Shown in pieces: positions 18,515-27,075 of a stretch of DNA of 64,000 bases (the first letter of the stretch is position 1; each line of letters begins with the position of its first letter). Where the stretch lies: assembly GCA_045430275.1 (NCBI GenBank), contig JAILXU010000003.1, positions 209,731-273,730 on the forward strand, read 5' to 3'. The stretch is from Oceanobacter sp045430275. Lineage in GTDB: Bacteria > Pseudomonadota > Gammaproteobacteria > Pseudomonadales > Oceanobacteraceae. The notes beneath the pieces were generated by a model, which did no database searches, had not been told where the DNA came from, and worked only from the letters and a program-made list of their open reading frames with translations. The translations under genes and the position numbers were made by a program.

Positions 18515-19822
18515 ATGAAAACTTTCGAGAATACCGAATCTTTAAGTTATTACCGCGCGACCCAGAAATACGACCTGCGCTTCGCCCCTCTTAAAGAAGA
18601 TATTGAAGCGGACGTGGTGGTGATCGGTGGTGGATTTTCCGGCATCAATACAGCGCTGGAACTGGCTGAACAGGGCGTCACCAATATCGTGGTGCTGGAA
18701 GCACGGGTACTGGGCTACGGCGGCACCGGACGTAATGGCGGCCAGATCATGGCGGGCATTGGTCACGACCTCGACAAGATTGAAAAGCACGTCGGCAAGG
18801 AAGGCCTGAAGCGCATCATCGGCATCAGCAACGACGGCCAGAGAATCATTCGTGAGCGCATCGCCAAATACAACATCGATGCCGACTTCAGCCACGGCTA
18901 CGGTTATACCGGCTTTAACAAACGTCAGGAAAAAACCCTGGTGGAGTGGGAGAAAGACTTCCGCGAGATGTGCCCGGACGACGAGATCGAGCTGCTGACC
19001 GGCTCAGCCGTCAAAAGCGTGGTTGGCTCTGATGCCTACAGTTGTTGCCTGAAATACATGGGCGGCGGCCACGTGCATTCCCTGAACCTGCTGCTGGGTG
19101 AAGCCAAGGCGCTGACCGATTATGGCGTGCGCATTTTTGAAAACAGTCAGGTACTGGATGTGGAATACGGCGAGCGCGTCACCGTGCGCACCGGCACGGG
19201 TTCGGTCAAGGCCAGCAAAATGCTGTGGGCCTGTGATTCCTGGCTCGATGGCATGGAACCGCATCTGCACAAAAAGACCATTAATACCCAGGCGTTCCAG
19301 ATTGCCACCGAAGTATTGCCGGACAGCCTGATCGAACAGATTTCACCGATTCGTGGCGCATACAGTGATATTCGCCCGGTGATTGATTATTACCGCGTCA
19401 CCAATGAAAACCGTTTGCTGTTTGGCTCGGCAACGCCAGTTCTGGAATATACGCCGTCGGATTTATACGAATGGAATCGCCGGAATATGCTGAAGATTTT
19501 CCCTTATCTGAAAGACGTGAAAATCGATATGGCCTGGGGCGGCTGGATGGCGGTGGGTGAAAACCTGTTCCCGCAAATTGGTACGATTCCGGGGCAGGAT
19601 AATGTCTTTTATGTACAGGGATATGCCGGTTTTGGTGTGACGCCAAGCCACATTGTCTGCAAGGTATTGGCCGAAGGTATCATGGGAGGTTCCGAGCGTT
19701 ATGATCTGATCAGCTCAGTGCCTCATGTCGATATTATTGGTAAGGATAACTTCCGCCAGACTGTGCTCAGTGCAGGTAAAGCCTGGCATCAGGTATCCGG
19801 TTACTGGACGGGCCGCCGTTGA
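18515..19822 (+). CDS. FAD-dependent amine oxidoreductase, PuuB-like
   Basis: This 435-residue flavoprotein starts at ATG 18515 after GGGAGA. The DAO-family dinucleotide motif VVVIGGGFSGINTALELAE lies near residues 34-52, followed by GYGGTGRNGGQIMAGIGHD, the FAD-contact motif of gamma-glutamylputrescine oxidase (PuuB) and its relatives. The C-terminal YVQGYAGFGVTPSHIVCKVL is also family-typical. It would oxidise an amine to an aldehyde with release of hydrogen peroxide, and the aldehyde dehydrogenase at 25412 could take the next step. No PuuA-like glutamate-amine ligase is seen in the window, so gamma-glutamylation of the substrate is unproven. Confidence 0.85.
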   Translation: MKTFENTESLSYYRATQKYDLRFAPLKEDIEADVVVIGGGFSGINTALELAEQGVTNIVVLEARVLGYGGTGRNGGQIMAGIGHDLDKIEKHVGKEGLKRIIGISNDGQRIIRERIAKYNIDADFSHGYGYTGFNKRQEKTLVEWEKDFREMCPDDEIELLTGSAVKSVVGSDAYSCCLKYMGGGHVHSLNLLLGEAKALTDYGVRIFENSQVLDVEYGERVTVRTGTGSVKASKMLWACDSWLDGMEPHLHKKTINTQAFQIATEVLPDSLIEQISPIRGAYSDIRPVIDYYRVTNENRLLFGSATPVLEYTPSDLYEWNRRNMLKIFPYLKDVKIDMAWGGWMAVGENLFPQIGTIPGQDNVFYVQGYAGFGVTPSHIVCKVLAEGIMGGSERYDLISSVPHVDIIGKDNFRQTVLSAGKAWHQVSGYWTGRR

Positions 19823-19870
19823 TAAAGCGTGATATCCAATATATTGATTGAAAAATAGCAGATTATTATC

Positions 19871-19930
19871 GGCCGCAAGCGACCTCCTGCAAGATGATAT
19901 TCAAGGTGTAGGAGCGGGCTTGCCCGCGAT
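19871..19930. repeat. REP pair with a Pseudomonas-type core
   Basis: GGCCGCAAGCGACCTCCTGC (19871-19890) is an inverted REP. The opposing unit at 19908-19930 contains TAGGAGCGGGCTTGCCCGCG. Together they form the divergent pair called a BIME. They lie in the gap between the oxidase and stress-protein genes. The second copy is close to the canonical Pseudomonas REP. Confidence 0.72.
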
Positions 19931-20067
19931 ATCAGGCATATATGCCCGGATTAAAACCGCTATTTCGATAAATTATATTGGCGTTTATATCCGATTAATA
20001 CGGCCCTTGGCCTGACGAATCTCCAACTCTGAATATCGGCATGGGTGTGTAACACCAGAGGTTTTCT

Positions 20068-20562
20068 ATGCTTCCTGATATTAAAACCATCCTGTATGCC
20101 TCGGATGTGCGTTCCGGCAGTCGCCCGGCGTTTCGTATGGCGGTCAAACTGGCGGTTGAAAATAACGCCACGATTGTATTTCTGCACGCCTGTGAACCCT
20201 TTGATTCGGATATGCAGGATCAGATGCAGGATTATTTGCCGAAAAATGTCACCCGCATTCATACCGAACAAATTCTTGAAGCCCGACAGCAGCGCATCAG
20301 TGAACGCATTCAGGGTTTTCTGGAGGAAGAACTGGACGACAGCATGTTGCTGACATCACCGCCTCAGGTGGTGATTCGGACGGGTAAACCCAACCACGTC
20401 ATTCTGGCGACGGCAAAGGAGTTCAACGCCGATCTGATCGTGATGGGCGACCGCGCCACCTCAACGCTGTCCCGCATGTTTCTTGGCTCAACGTCTCAGA
20501 ACGTTGTGCACCAAAGCCCGACCCCGGTACTGATCGTACCTCTCACTGCCAATAATAATTAA
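20068..20562 (+). CDS. Universal stress protein (UspA family)
   Basis: This is a 164-residue single Usp domain. It begins with the family strand KTILYASDVRSGSRPAFRMA and ends with the ATP-loop signature ADLIVMGDRATSTLSRMFLG followed by GSTSQNVVHQSPTPVLIV. The G-2x-G-9x-G(S/T) spacing is approximated by GDRATSTLSRMFLGSTS, so nucleotide binding is plausible. It lies 16 bases before tctC and is probably the first gene of that operon. Usp genes are frequent companions of TRAP and TTT transporters. Confidence 0.88.
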   Translation: MLPDIKTILYASDVRSGSRPAFRMAVKLAVENNATIVFLHACEPFDSDMQDQMQDYLPKNVTRIHTEQILEARQQRISERIQGFLEEELDDSMLLTSPPQVVIRTGKPNHVILATAKEFNADLIVMGDRATSTLSRMFLGSTSQNVVHQSPTPVLIVPLTANNN

Positions 20563-20578
20563 TACTGGAGAATACCTT

Positions 20579-21526
20579 ATGCGTACCTTGGCAAAGTTCA
20601 TGACCCTTGCTGCACTGGCGGTTGCCCCGCTGGCTGCACCGGTTGCGCTGGCAGCCGATTACCCGTCTCGTCCGGTCAAGTTTGTGGTGCCATGGCCAGC
20701 CGGGGATCTGGAAGACATCCTGACACGAATCATCGCGGAAGAAATGGCCTCCACCACGGGCAAGCCAGCCACTGTTGTGAACAAGCCTGGTGGTGGTGGT
20801 GTTGTTGGGGCGGCTGAAGTGGCTCGCACGCGCCCGGATGGCCTGACCATTGGCTCGTTTGTGGCCGATCTGATGACCACACAATTGTTGGGTGGCAATG
20901 CGCCGTATCAGAAGAACACCTTTGAGCCTGTGGGGATTTTCCTCGACTACCCGTTTGTGTTGGCCACCAAAGCCGATGCGCCCTACAACAACGTTGCCGA
21001 GCTGGCCAAATACAGCCAGAGCCACAAGATTTCTCTGGGCCACTTTGGCTATCAGGCGTTACCGACGGCCATTACCTACAAGACGGCTGATCAGGCCGGT
21101 ATTCGCTTCAGTTCCGATGCGGCCTTTGACTCTAACGACTGTTCAACATTGGCCAATGGCGATGCCAGTGTGATCAACACCACCACGCAATTGATTCTGT
21201 CCTGCCTGAAGTCCGGTGAAGTCAAGATTCTGGCGGCCATGACCCGTGAGCGCCTGTCCATTGCGCCTGATGTGAAAACCCTGGCCGAGCAAACCGGCAT
21301 CACCCAGACCACCTGGAACGGCCTGTTCGTCAAGCAAGGCACACCGCAGAAGATCAAGGACAAGATTGCCGCCATTGCTTCCAAGGCACTGAAGTCAAAG
21401 CCGGTGACCGGCCTGAGCCAGTCAACCGGTGCGGTGGTGTATTGGGTCGATGGTGAAGCGGCCAATCAGGTGATTTCCAAAGACTACGACAATGCCCAGA
21501 GCCTGATGAAGTACATCAACCGCTGA
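20579..21526 (+). CDS. tctC: Tripartite tricarboxylate transporter binding protein (TctC/Bug family)
   Basis: This 315-residue periplasmic binding protein has a signal peptide cut after ALAAD. The start of the mature protein, YPSRPVKFVVPWPAGD, is the hallmark of the TctC/Bug family; normally this reads PWPPGG. GGGGVVGAAEVARTRPDGLT follows, also diagnostic. It delivers a carboxylate to TctAB. The family binds citrate, dicarboxylates, amino acids or aromatic acids, so the ligand is not deducible. A hairpin with a U-tract follows, probably setting a higher level for this protein than for the membrane subunits. Confidence 0.92.
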   Translation: MRTLAKFMTLAALAVAPLAAPVALAADYPSRPVKFVVPWPAGDLEDILTRIIAEEMASTTGKPATVVNKPGGGGVVGAAEVARTRPDGLTIGSFVADLMTTQLLGGNAPYQKNTFEPVGIFLDYPFVLATKADAPYNNVAELAKYSQSHKISLGHFGYQALPTAITYKTADQAGIRFSSDAAFDSNDCSTLANGDASVINTTTQLILSCLKSGEVKILAAMTRERLSIAPDVKTLAEQTGITQTTWNGLFVKQGTPQKIKDKIAAIASKALKSKPVTGLSQSTGAVVYWVDGEAANQVISKDYDNAQSLMKYINR

Positions 21527-21539
21527 GCACACTGCCCTT

Positions 21540-21580
21540 GCCATCAGTTCTCTCTGCCTGCGGAGGCTGATGGCTTTTTT
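21540..21580 (+). terminator. Attenuator/terminator between tctC and tctB
   Basis: GCCATCAG (21540-21547) pairs with CTGATGGC (21567-21574), with a short inner CCT/AGG stem, and is followed by TTTTTT (21575-21580). This has the form of a Rho-independent terminator inside an operon. Partial read-through would give a binding-protein excess. Confidence 0.7.
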
Positions 21581-21633
21581 GCAAGTCACGGTCAAACCCG
21601 GCCAGTGCGATTGTCTACGGTGAGATTGAACGT

Positions 21634-22191
21634 ATGAAGACTGAAAACCCTTCCACATCCTCCACAACCGGGGGCGAGGCGTATCTCGCCCACTCTGGTA
21701 TCTACTTTCTGTTGCTGGCCATGGGGCTGGTGTTGTGTGTGTTACTGCCTGGTCAGGCGGCCTGGGTCGATACCCATCGAGGCTGGTTCATTCAGCCGAT
21801 GGTGGGCAGCGGTTTTGGGCTGGGTATTCTGGTGTTGTTTGCCGCTGTGCGCGTGGTTCAGATTGTGCTGAAAGGCGGCTGGCGGCCTTCGCTGGATGCC
21901 ATGGTCACGGGCTTGTTCGAATACCGCACCGCACTGATGTCTGCCGTGATGTTCCTGCTGTATATCCAGAGCCTGGAAGTGATTGGCTTCTCTCTGTCCA
22001 CCCTGGTGTTTATCTGCACTTTGCTGATCTTGAGTCGTCTGTTTGATCGTTTCTGGTTTCTGGTTGCCCTGGGTTCAACCAGCGTGCTGGTGTTGATTTT
22101 TCGGGTTGGATTGAGTGTCTGGATGCCGGATGTCTGGCTTTATGGGCTGTTCCCGGAAGCGCTCGCTGACTTTGCTAACCAGTATCTGTAA
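21634..22191 (+). CDS. tctB: Tripartite tricarboxylate transporter small membrane subunit (TctB)
   Basis: This 185-residue protein has four to five hydrophobic segments, as in the TctB family (about residues 17-35, 50-75, 95-115, 120-140 and 145-165). It has little sequence signature beyond this topology. Its place between tctC and tctA settles the call. It forms the membrane complex with TctA, 12 bases downstream. Confidence 0.88.
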   Translation: MKTENPSTSSTTGGEAYLAHSGIYFLLLAMGLVLCVLLPGQAAWVDTHRGWFIQPMVGSGFGLGILVLFAAVRVVQIVLKGGWRPSLDAMVTGLFEYRTALMSAVMFLLYIQSLEVIGFSLSTLVFICTLLILSRLFDRFWFLVALGSTSVLVLIFRVGLSVWMPDVWLYGLFPEALADFANQYL

Positions 22192-22203
22192 CGGAGGTCT
22201 GCG

Positions 22204-23697
22204 ATGGAAACCTTACTGCTGGGCCTGAATGAAATTACCACTCTGAACGTACTGCTGGCGATTGTGCTGGGGGCGTTGATTGGCGTCACCATCGGCTCGA
22301 TTCCGGGCCTGGAACCGGCGGGTGTGATGGCAATTCTGCTGCCGCTGACGTTTTCGATGGAGCCACTGGCCGGTGTCTCCCTGTTGTTGGGGGTGTATGG
22401 CGGTGCCTGGTATGGCGGCGCGATTCCCGCCATTTTAATGAACACACCGGGCACCCCGGTGGCGGTGTTAACAACCTACGATGGCCATCCGATGGCGCAA
22501 CGGGGCGAAGGCAAAAAAGCCCTGTCGATTGCCTACACCGCCTCGTTTGTGGGCGGCCTGATCAGTATTTTCTCGTTGGTGACACTGGCCCCCACCTTGT
22601 CACAGGTGGCGCGTCTGTTCGGTTCTGCCGAGTTTGCCATGCTGGCGGCGCTGGGCATGATCTTTGTGGTGCTGGCGCATCGCAAGCATGTGGTGGAAGC
22701 GGCGATGATGCTGGGGCTGGGGATTTTCCTCGGCACCGTCGGGATTGACCGCTCGTTCAGCACCCAGGTCTACACCTTTGGTGAAATCTGGTTATTGAAT
22801 GGCATTCCGCTGGTGCCCGCCGTGATTGGCCTGTTCGCCATGTCTCAGGCGTTTGTGTTGTTGTCCCAGCGCGGTCAGGACGCCAGTGAAACCAAACTGG
22901 AAGGCGAAGGCATGTTTGCCGGTATCTGGGTGTTGCTCCGGCACAAGGTTACGGTGGTGCGCTCGGCGGTTCTGGGTGTATTGATGGGTTTGTTACCGGG
23001 TGTGGGTGAATTTGGCTCGCAGTTTTTCTCCTACACGCTGGCGCAGAAGTTCTCCAAAACCCCGGAGAAATTCGGTCACGGTGCCGAAGAAGGACTGATT
23101 GCTTCTGAAACGTCCAATAACGCGGTCACGGCGTCGGTGATGATTCCGTTGCTGGCGTTCGGGATTCCGGCAGACGCGCTGATGGCGATGTTGCTGGCGG
23201 TGTTTATGGTACACAACTACATTCCTGGCCCGGCGCTGTTTGCTGAACGGCCAGAATTCATCGCCGGTTTGTACATGTCGCTGCTATTGATGAACGTGGT
23301 TGTGTTCTTCTATCTGACGTTTGCAACGCGATGGATTGTGAACCTGACCCGAATTCGGGGACGTTTTATCGGTGCCTGCATTCTGGTGCTGGGTTTTATC
23401 GGTGCGTACAGCCAGAACTTCCAGTTCTCAGATGCTTTGATTGCGCTGGGCTTTGCCATCTTTGGCTATATTTTGCGCCGCAATGACATCCCGGCGGTGC
23501 CGATTATCCTCGGGCTAGTGCTCGGGCCAGTGTTCCTGAGCCGCTTCCGTCAGGCCATGGGCGTCGCCGACGGCGATCTCAGTATCTTTGTGAGTCGCCC
23601 CATCAGCCTGGTGTTACTGAGTCTGATTGTGGTGTCGATTCTGGTGTTTGTGGTCAGCAACCTGCGTGCCGGGCGGGCGGCTCGGGAGGCCTCTTGA
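22204..23697 (+). CDS. tctA: Tripartite tricarboxylate transporter large permease (TctA)
   Basis: This 497-residue inner-membrane protein has about 12 hydrophobic segments. The N-terminal GALIGVTIGSIPGLEPAGVM, the second GMGLLPGVGEFGSQFFSYTL-like segment (VLMGLLPGVGEFGSQFFSY) and GAWYGGAIPAILMNTPGTP are the conserved TctA motifs. It translocates a carboxylate with proton or sodium coupling. Its stop codon overlaps the ATG of the next gene (TGATG), indicating coupling. Confidence 0.94.
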   Translation: METLLLGLNEITTLNVLLAIVLGALIGVTIGSIPGLEPAGVMAILLPLTFSMEPLAGVSLLLGVYGGAWYGGAIPAILMNTPGTPVAVLTTYDGHPMAQRGEGKKALSIAYTASFVGGLISIFSLVTLAPTLSQVARLFGSAEFAMLAALGMIFVVLAHRKHVVEAAMMLGLGIFLGTVGIDRSFSTQVYTFGEIWLLNGIPLVPAVIGLFAMSQAFVLLSQRGQDASETKLEGEGMFAGIWVLLRHKVTVVRSAVLGVLMGLLPGVGEFGSQFFSYTLAQKFSKTPEKFGHGAEEGLIASETSNNAVTASVMIPLLAFGIPADALMAMLLAVFMVHNYIPGPALFAERPEFIAGLYMSLLLMNVVVFFYLTFATRWIVNLTRIRGRFIGACILVLGFIGAYSQNFQFSDALIALGFAIFGYILRRNDIPAVPIILGLVLGPVFLSRFRQAMGVADGDLSIFVSRPISLVLLSLIVVSILVFVVSNLRAGRAAREAS

Positions 23698-24137
23698 TGA
23701 AGGAGTACCCCAGCACGCCGCTGGAGGAATTCCAGCAGCAGTGCCTGACCATGGTCAGTGCGTTGGTCGAGAGCGAGGGCAGTTTGTTCTGCCTGTTCAG
23801 CCCGGACGGTGCCCCCAAACGGTTGCTCACTGACCAGTTGGCCAAGCCGGTCGAGCGCGACTTTCTGCAGCATTCGGCGGCGATGCTGTCGTTTGTAGAT
23901 AACCCGGAAGACATCGTGGTGGTGCAACAGCTCGCAGGCACAGACCACGCTCACTGGCTGGCGAGTTTGCTGTTTTGGCGACAGCGGCGGATAGAGGCAT
24001 TGGTGGGGCTGGTGCGACCCCGGACAGCACCGCCGTTTGATGCCGAAGAATTAAAGCGTCTGGAAGTGGTGCATCCGGTGATTGGCCATGTGCTGCAGCA
24101 GGTGTATCTGGGGCCACCGTCGGTGCAGTGGCATTGA
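23697..24137 (+). CDS. Conserved small cytosolic protein, GAF-like, unknown role
   Basis: This 146-residue protein has no signal peptide or membrane segment. It starts at ATG 23697 overlapping the tctA stop, so it is translationally coupled. The layout of strands (VESEGSLFCLFSPDG, IVVVQQLAG, ASLLFWRQRRIEALVGLVRP, DAEELKRLEVVHPVIGHVLQ) is reminiscent of a GAF or related sensor domain. No family signature was recognised with confidence. Being the last gene of the transporter operon and next to an AraC regulator, it may sense a pathway metabolite. Confidence 0.6.
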   Translation: MKEYPSTPLEEFQQQCLTMVSALVESEGSLFCLFSPDGAPKRLLTDQLAKPVERDFLQHSAAMLSFVDNPEDIVVVQQLAGTDHAHWLASLLFWRQRRIEALVGLVRPRTAPPFDAEELKRLEVVHPVIGHVLQQVYLGPPSVQWH

Positions 24138-24144
24138 ACCCCGG

Positions 24145-25152
24145 TTAGCGCAGTAATCGGCTCTGGGTCTGTTTCGGGCTTTCACCAAACTTTTGCTTGT
24201 AGCTGCGGCTGAAGTGCGCCGGGTGATTGAAGCCCCAGCGAAAGGCAATTTCGCTGACGGTCAGGTGACGCTGGCCCGGATCAAGCAGGTCCTGTCGGCA
24301 ATGGTTCAGGCGTTCATTCCAGATAAAGCGGCTGACACTGGTTTGCTCCAGTGAAAAGGCCCGCGCCAACTGGCGTTTGGAGGTCTTGAGGGTCTGGCTG
24401 ATGTAATCGTTGCTCAGTTCCTCTGCTTGCAGGTGTGTCCGAATCCAGTCCTTGCTGCGCACCAGTAAATCCAGCAGTGCCTGATTGCCGCTCGGGCGGG
24501 TTTTCTGCAACACCAGACCGTGCAATTCTTCCAGCATCAGATCTTCAATGGTGGCCGAGGTGTATTCACCACCGTTCAGCATGCTCAGTGCCCGGAACAG
24601 TCGGGCGGTGGAATAGCCGCCGTAGGCCAGTTTGCGATCCAGATGCAGGGGTTTTTTCTGATTCCACTGGCCCAGAACAGCCTGAATCACCGTGACGGGC
24701 ATGGACACCACCACCATGTCCATATCAGCGCGGTATTCCTGAAAATACGGATAGAACGAGCTGTAGATCACCACATCGCCAGGCCGATAACGACAGCTGT
24801 TACCCTGTTCAATATAGCCTTCACCCTTGAGCATCAGGCACATAAACGCCAATTCCCGACCATCCTGATGAATATTGGCCAGACTGCGTTGAATCGCGTG
24901 CCGACCGGCGCGGATGCGGTTCAGTGACAAGTGCTCCAGCGGCTGAATGGCCAACTCCGCCTCGATGCTGGCGTAACAGCGCCTCGGCCGTGTCAGGCCG
25001 ATCAGGTGACGATCAATGCAATCGATCCAGAAGTCGTCCTTTTCACTGGCCGGAATGTTCCGGGTCGAGAACAGTGTCTGCCGGGTGTTATGTGGCAGGA
25101 ATATGGACTGGCTGCTGATTGCAGGCGTCTTTCCAAAGGGGGGAGGTGCCAT
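24145..25152 (-). CDS. AraC-family transcriptional regulator
   Basis: This 335-residue regulator has an N-terminal ligand domain typical of the AraC_binding_2 group and a C-terminal double helix-turn-helix: LSNDYISQTLKTSKRQLARA, then VSEIAFRWGFNHPAHFSRSY ending KQKFGESPKQTQ. It is convergent with the TTT operon and divergent from the aldehyde dehydrogenase gene. An identical AATATGTTAA motif occurs 175 bases before that gene and 172 bases before the MoaF gene, so those two are candidate targets. Confidence 0.9.
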   Translation of the reverse strand: MAPPPFGKTPAISSQSIFLPHNTRQTLFSTRNIPASEKDDFWIDCIDRHLIGLTRPRRCYASIEAELAIQPLEHLSLNRIRAGRHAIQRSLANIHQDGRELAFMCLMLKGEGYIEQGNSCRYRPGDVVIYSSFYPYFQEYRADMDMVVVSMPVTVIQAVLGQWNQKKPLHLDRKLAYGGYSTARLFRALSMLNGGEYTSATIEDLMLEELHGLVLQKTRPSGNQALLDLLVRSKDWIRTHLQAEELSNDYISQTLKTSKRQLARAFSLEQTSVSRFIWNERLNHCRQDLLDPGQRHLTVSEIAFRWGFNHPAHFSRSYKQKFGESPKQTQSRLLR

Positions 25153-25236
25153 ATCAATACCCTGTTAGAGTCTTGTGGTCAGATTAGCACAGCCGGACTG
25201 TGGGGCGTTTCAAATGCCCGTTCTGAATAACTAGTG

Positions 25237-25246
25237 AATATGTTAA
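25237..25246 (+). promoter_or_regulatory. Candidate operator AATATGTTAA before aldehyde dehydrogenase
   Basis: AATATGTTAA lies 175 bases before ATG 25412. The identical decamer lies 172 bases before the MoaF gene (26904-26913). The matching distance suggests a shared activator site, possibly for the adjacent AraC-type regulator. This is inference. Confidence 0.35.
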
Positions 25247-25411
25247 CTAAATTCAGGGCGAAGGATAAAGAGCCAATTGGCAACACTGGCGCATTTCGGT
25301 CATTCGTCTCTCTGGAGCAAGCTTGTGTCCGTCAGAGTCAAGTTGTGATCCGGGGGGATGAGAAATAATGAAGCCCACCATTCCGTGCACAATCATAATC
25401 CGGGGATTCGT

Positions 25412-26818
25412 ATGTACAGCTTTAACAATATCGTGAACGGTCAGGCGCTCGATATCAGCGACCGCTTTGACGTGATGAACCCATCGACGCTGGAAACCGC
25501 CGGGACGGCACCGCTGGCGTCGGTCGCGGATCTGGACGCCGCTGTGGCAGCGGCGGAAGCTGCCTTTCCGGCCTGGGCCGCGTTATCGGATAGCGAGCGG
25601 CAGACTTACTGCAATCAGGTGGCGGACAAAATTGAGGAACACCACGAAGAGCTGGCGACCATTCTGACTACCGAGCAGGGCAAGCCCATGGGTGGCCTGG
25701 GTTCGATGTTCGAGATTGGCGGTGCCATTGCCTGGACACGCTATAACGCCAGCCTGGAAGTGCCGGTTGAAGTGCTGCAGGACGGCGAAGCCGGACGCAT
25801 CGAGCTGCACCGCAAGCCCATTGGCGTGGTCGGTTCCATCACACCCTGGAACTGGCCGGTGCTGATCGCCATCTGGCACATCATTCCCGCGATTCGTACC
25901 GGTAATACTCTGGTGTGCAAACCGTCGCCGTTCACACCGCTGGCGACTCTGCGGTTGATTGAGCTGATGAATGAGGTGTTGCCTGCCGGTGTCGTCAACG
26001 GCATTACCGGTGACAACGACGTGGGTGCTGCGATCTCGGCCCATGACAACATCGGCAAGGTGGTATTCACCGGCTCAACCCCGACTGGCCAAAAAATCAT
26101 GGGTTCGGCGGCTGACACCCTGAAGCGCCTGACGTTGGAACTGGGCGGCAACGACGCCGGTATTATTCTTGACGATGTTGATCCAAAAGAAATTGCTCCG
26201 GCGTTGTTCTGGGGAGCCTTTATCAACAACGGCCAGACCTGTGCAGCCCTGAAGCGCCTGTACGTGCCGGACAGCCTCTACGATGCCGTGTGTGAAGAAC
26301 TGCGCCAGTTTGCCTCGACCGTCAAAATGGGGGATGGCTTTGCCGAAGGCATGGAGTTGGGGCCAATCCAGAACCGCATGCAGTTCGACAAGGTCAACCG
26401 CCTGGTGCGTGAATCCGTTGCGAGTGGTGGTCAGGTACTGTGCGGTGGCCCGGTGGACGACGACAACACCCTGTTCTTCCCGATTACGCTGGTGGCGGCA
26501 GCGTCCGGTGATGACCCGCTGGTGCAGGAAGAGCAGTTCGGCCCGGCACTGCCTATCATCCGTTATAGCGATGTTGAAGACGCCTTGCGTCAGGCCAACG
26601 ACAACCCCAACGGTCTGGGCGGTTCAGTCTGGACTAACGACGAAGCCCGTTTCCGCGACATTGCTGGACGTATGGAATGTGGTTCCGTATGGCGCAACAA
26701 GCACGGTGCGATCCAGCCGGATGCACCGTTCGGTGGTGTGAAGTGCTCCGGCGTCGGAGTCGAGTTCGGTCAGGAAGGTCTGCTGGCCAACACCAATATT
26801 CAGGTGGTGTATCTATAG
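25412..26818 (+). CDS. NAD(P)-dependent aldehyde dehydrogenase
   Basis: This 468-residue ALDH-superfamily enzyme oxidises an aldehyde to its acid. ATG 25412 was chosen because CGGGGA stands 6 bases upstream; an upstream ATG at 25358 lacks a site. Visible residues are TPWNWPV (cofactor and Asn region), FTGSTPTGQKIM, the general base Glu243 in LELGGND and the nucleophile Cys277 in NNGQTCAALKR, with the usual 34-residue spacing. The short length and sequence suit the betaine-, succinate-semialdehyde- or gamma-guanidinobutyraldehyde-like groups. With the PuuB-like oxidase it could complete an amine-to-acid route. A Rho-independent terminator follows. Confidence 0.9.
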   Translation: MYSFNNIVNGQALDISDRFDVMNPSTLETAGTAPLASVADLDAAVAAAEAAFPAWAALSDSERQTYCNQVADKIEEHHEELATILTTEQGKPMGGLGSMFEIGGAIAWTRYNASLEVPVEVLQDGEAGRIELHRKPIGVVGSITPWNWPVLIAIWHIIPAIRTGNTLVCKPSPFTPLATLRLIELMNEVLPAGVVNGITGDNDVGAAISAHDNIGKVVFTGSTPTGQKIMGSAADTLKRLTLELGGNDAGIILDDVDPKEIAPALFWGAFINNGQTCAALKRLYVPDSLYDAVCEELRQFASTVKMGDGFAEGMELGPIQNRMQFDKVNRLVRESVASGGQVLCGGPVDDDNTLFFPITLVAAASGDDPLVQEEQFGPALPIIRYSDVEDALRQANDNPNGLGGSVWTNDEARFRDIAGRMECGSVWRNKHGAIQPDAPFGGVKCSGVGVEFGQEGLLANTNIQVVYL

Positions 26819-26844
26819 GTCGTTAGAAATTAGTCAGGTTTGCC

Positions 26845-26872
26845 AAACCCGGAAGTGATTCCGGGTTTTTTC
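26845..26872 (+). terminator. Rho-independent terminator after aldehyde dehydrogenase
   Basis: AAACCCGGAA (26845-26854) pairs with TTCCGGGTTT (26859-26868), followed by a T-run. Confidence 0.9.
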
Positions 26873-26903
26873 GTATTAGAAGCGGTACTCAAGACAACTC
26901 CTT

Positions 26904-26913
26904 AATATGTTAA
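26904..26913 (+). promoter_or_regulatory. Candidate operator AATATGTTAA before the MoaF gene
   Basis: This is the second copy of the decamer found before the aldehyde dehydrogenase, 172 bases before ATG 27076. Confidence 0.35.
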
Positions 26914-27075
26914 TAAGTGGTCTGTCTTAGCGGATTTGGACGCGCGATGCTCCGCCACAGACAAGTATCCGGCACGCAGAGTCAAGATTCAGGTCCGCCT
27001 CGTTGCTACTGTCACAGCTCAACAATAAGAAACACTCAGAAACACTCAACACAGACAATTCAAGGGGTTCATCGC

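Noticed and set aside
23697..24137. Assigning the gene after tctA as a definite GAF-domain protein
   Set aside because: The fold resemblance is only by strand pattern; no diagnostic motif was seen, so it is left as unknown.
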